Part shown: positions 61,257 through 64,000 of the stretch, piece by piece | How positions within the stretch are numbered: the first letter of the stretch is position 1 | Layout: the number at the start of each line of letters is the position of its first letter | Assembly (NCBI GenBank): GCA_013396635.1 | Contig: WBMW01005320.1 | Span: 62,001-126,000 of the forward strand | Direction of reading: 5' to 3' | Origin: Penelope pileata | Taxonomy: Eukaryota; Chordata; Aves; Galliformes; Cracidae | DNA: 64,000 nt | Notes under the pieces: model-generated | The model's input: only the letters and a program-made list of their open reading frames with translations | What the model was told of the DNA's origin: nothing | Databases searched by the model: none | Made by a program: the position numbers and the translations under genes

Positions 61257-63088
61257 ATTAATATGGATACAGGCTTGGACAAAAAAAAAAAAAAAAAGGG
61301 AAAGAAAAAGCAAAGGCAGGTGTTTACAGTCTGCCTGTCAACCTTTGTCTGCAATGTGGTAATGCATTTTTTGGGAAGATGGAATGGAAGACCAAGAAAG
61401 GAATGACATTTATTCAACATGCCAGCAAAGAGGATTGAACATCAGCAACAGCATTTGGCTGCTTACTGGTGAGTAAGCAAAATGCTATAGGCACCATAAG
61501 GAGCAACAACAGGAGAAAATTATTCCAGGTGATAAATAGAATGAAATTTTACAAAGTACTAGGCAAAAATATTATGAATCCTCAAAATATGTATATCTAA
61601 CAACATAAATGATGCACTGTTTTTCAATTGTCTCTGAGAAAAATGTTCAAGAATACAAATTAGATAAGGTTCCTTGTTTTCAATGGCATGGCAGAAGTGA
61701 TTAAGGGAGATTCCAGAATTGAGTAAAGCAGAAAAGGCTTTGTTTCAGCCCATGTTGGTGGATTTTTCTCTATGTTTAAGATATGCAATTCTTCATAGAC
61801 CTGTTACTCTAAATATTTTATTGCTTTATTTCGAAGTTCTTGTGGCAGACAAGAACTTAATTGAATATTTTAGTTTCCATATTTTGAAAATAATCATCTC
61901 TAACTTCTTTCACACCTAACCAATGGCTACTTTAGATACTGGTCCCATGTTAGTTTTATATTTTTGGAAGTCTACATTATAACTTCTGAACATATAGTAA
62001 GGAAATGATAAAATGTTTATTTTGCATACTTCCATAACTACTTTCAAAGCCTGGCATAATACATTCAGAAGTCCAGCCCTAAGTGTTTGTCACTCTATCT
62101 GTTAAACATAGCTTCACTACAGTATCATTATTTTAAACACAAGGAGGTAGACAGAAAATTGTTTCAATGCCAATCTAAAATGTGATTTTATAATAATGTA
62201 TTATGGTTATTATTAACTTAATATAAATATGACTGTATCCTACAAAATAACATCCTGTTCTACATTTATTGGAATGATTTCTATATTTGTACTAAAAAAG
62301 CAGTGTTTCAAAATCCTTTATTAAACAATACCAACTGGGAGTCTGATTTACTCTTGCACATGTGTTACAAACAGATTGTATTTTCATTTTCAAGTATGAC
62401 ATTATTACAAGAGTTACACTAATAAGTTGAATAACTAACATCCATACTTCATGTTTATTGCTGCCTGCATAAATTTTAATTAGGAATCATTATAAATGTT
62501 CAAGTAACTACTGTACAAGCAGAGTAACAGTTAAAAATCTGTTAATTCAATTATAACCCAGTTACTTCTTTTAAGTAAATGAGTTAGTCATTATTAGAAA
62601 AACAAGAATATCTATGAAAGTGTAAGAAAACTGTAAAAGTTCTTTTTATTCCCAAACTTCCTTTAAGATAATTCTGTTTCTCTGTCTTTAAAGGTAAATC
62701 AAAGCTATTGCCTGCTCACTTAGTTAAACCACTCAGTGAAGAGTGGAGAGCATGCTTCAGAACTGCAGGAGGTGAACTGCCCATGAAGTTTCTGATCTTC
62801 ATTAACAAAGATGTCTGATGAGAGATTAGAAGGTACTGAACTGTCAGCAGCTAACAAAACCAGGAAACAAATACAGTATAAATTGAAGAGGGGCATAACT
62901 TATGGAGACACCTCAGGAGAGGTCTTGGCAAGAAAAAGCAGAGATGTAAATGAGTTACAGAATCATTTGGGATAACACATTTGAAAAAAAGGATGAATGT
63001 TAAAATTAAAAATAAATAAATAAATATGTATTTATACAAATAGCAAAATTAGTAAGGCTAGTATTACCATTTCACAAGTCTAGATGGA
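61257..63088. other. Noncoding AT-rich DNA
   Basis: No gene or recognised transposon. A-run at 61281-61297. Confidence 0.55.
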
Positions 63089-63499
63089 TGATATGAGGAG
63101 CAGCTGAGGGAACTGGGTTTGTTTAGTCTGGAGAAGAGGAGGCTCAGGGAAAATCTCATCACACTCTACAACTTCCTGAAGGGAGGTTTTGGTGAGGAGG
63201 GTGTAGGCCTCTTCACCCAGGTAACTAATGGTAAGACTACAGGAAATGGCCACAAGTTGCACCAGGGGAGATTTAGCTTAGATATGAGGAAAAACTTCTC
63301 TGAAAGAGTGGTCAGGCTCTGGAACGATCTGCTCAGGGAGGTGGTAGAGTCACTATCCCTGATGGTGTTCAAGAAATGTCTAGATGAGGTGCTAAGGGAT
63401 ATGATTTAGTAGTTTAGTGGGAAATACTGGTGATAGAAGGACAGTTGGACTAGATGATCTTGTAGGTCCTTTCCAACCTAGTGATTCTATGATTCTATG
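63089..63499 (+). mobile_element. CR1 LINE, 5'-truncated, 3' end with ATTCTATG octamers
   Basis: A plus-strand CR1 3' end of about 410 bp, closing with two ATTCTATG units (63484-63499) after GTAGGTCCTTTCCAACCTAG. The 96-codon frame 63119-63409 is the decayed ORF2 C-terminus: FSLEKRRLRENLI, then GLFTQVTNGKTTGNGHKL, GRFSLDMRKNFSERVVRLW and REVVESLSLMVFKKCLDEVL. It is the one CR1 copy of clear length on the plus strand with an intact 3' end in the window. No target duplication was recognised. Confidence 0.93.
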
Positions 63500-64000
63500 A
63501 ACAGTTATAAAGTGTTTATAGTACCTTATATTTTTAAAACATTAGATCAATTAATTGGGGGACATTTTCATGTCTATTAGATGAACATCATTTTTGTGAT
63601 TATATTATTCTGTTTAAGTTTGTAATATATCTTTATGAACAGTTTACATACTTGTCTACTACTTCTCATTAATATTTCATTTTATGTAGTTGTAAGATAT
63701 ATTAATATCATTAAATCTGTTGTAGTTATTATGATACTTTTGTTAGCAGTTATTTATCTTTATAGCTTACATATTACTAACATTCTCCAAGACAGTGGAA
63801 TGGCATAAGGGCAAAATATAAGACTTATTTTTCTGTTTTCATTTCTACTATAAGTAAGTTCTGTGATACATGGAAAGTATCTTACTCTGCTTCATATTCC
63901 ACTCCGTGAGATGCCATCTTTTGGAGTGTGCCTATAAAGCTATGTTTCCGCTTGAGCAAACTGCTGAACAATAACTTAATCAGTTCTGGTTAGTGACATG
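63500..64000. other. Noncoding AT-rich DNA
   Basis: Nothing recognised to the end of the window. Confidence 0.55.

Overview
This window reads as AT-rich, gene-poor nuclear DNA from a galliform bird, most likely chicken or a close relative. The evidence is the repeat content. There are many CR1 LINE copies with the ATTCTATG octamer 3' end, two short mariner-type elements with Galluhop-like termini (TA target sites, GAAAGTAATGCCTC in the inverted ends), several avian ERV-type LTRs with TG...CA ends, and a hAT/Charlie fossil. I find no convincing host protein-coding gene, tRNA, rRNA or CRISPR array. Most open frames are chance frames in noncoding DNA or pieces of transposon proteins. No new biological system is visible. 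The value of the window is its transposon stratigraphy and several assembly joins that appear to hide real insertions.

Layout. 1-9.6 kb: noncoding, with one Galluhop-like element (5286-5820). 9.6-12.7 kb: a CR1 cluster, including a 3' copy with 263 uninterrupted codons of reverse transcriptase (10013-11095), then an LTR 3' fragment. 14.66-15.2 kb: a very old CR1-like relic. 18.0-22.6 kb: a disturbed block in which a >1.1 kb segment occurs twice, nearly identical, around a 445-N gap. A 19-nt LTR tip ending in a single N lies between the copies, and a frameshifted CR1 reverse transcriptase follows. 23.9-24.5 kb: a second Galluhop-like element in the opposite orientation.

27.8-30.7 kb: three CR1 fragments, and at 29098-29135 the first 37 nt of an LTR followed by one N and an exact 5-bp target-site duplication. 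That pattern means a whole LTR insertion has probably been collapsed into the N. 34.1-34.5 kb: another ancient CR1-like relic. 36.3-39.1 kb: two related LTRs, the second an intact solo LTR with a 5-bp duplication. 40.4-41.3 kb: a hAT/Charlie fossil that still encodes a recognisable C-terminal transposase segment. 48.4-49.2 kb: a GC- and CpG-rich 727-bp solo LTR with a GTTAT duplication, two CCAAT boxes and a TATA-like box.

50.3-51.8 kb: one CR1 inserted into another, with a 203-bp tandem duplication whose junction carries a single N. 60.2-61.3 kb: an internal slice of CR1 ORF2 (endonuclease end to start of reverse transcriptase). 63.1-63.5 kb: a plus-strand CR1 3' end. The remaining DNA shows only microsatellites, homopolymer tracts and unassigned sequence.

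The elements do not form a pathway. They are independent, mostly dead insertions of different ages. Family names rest on recognising sequence, not on database searches.
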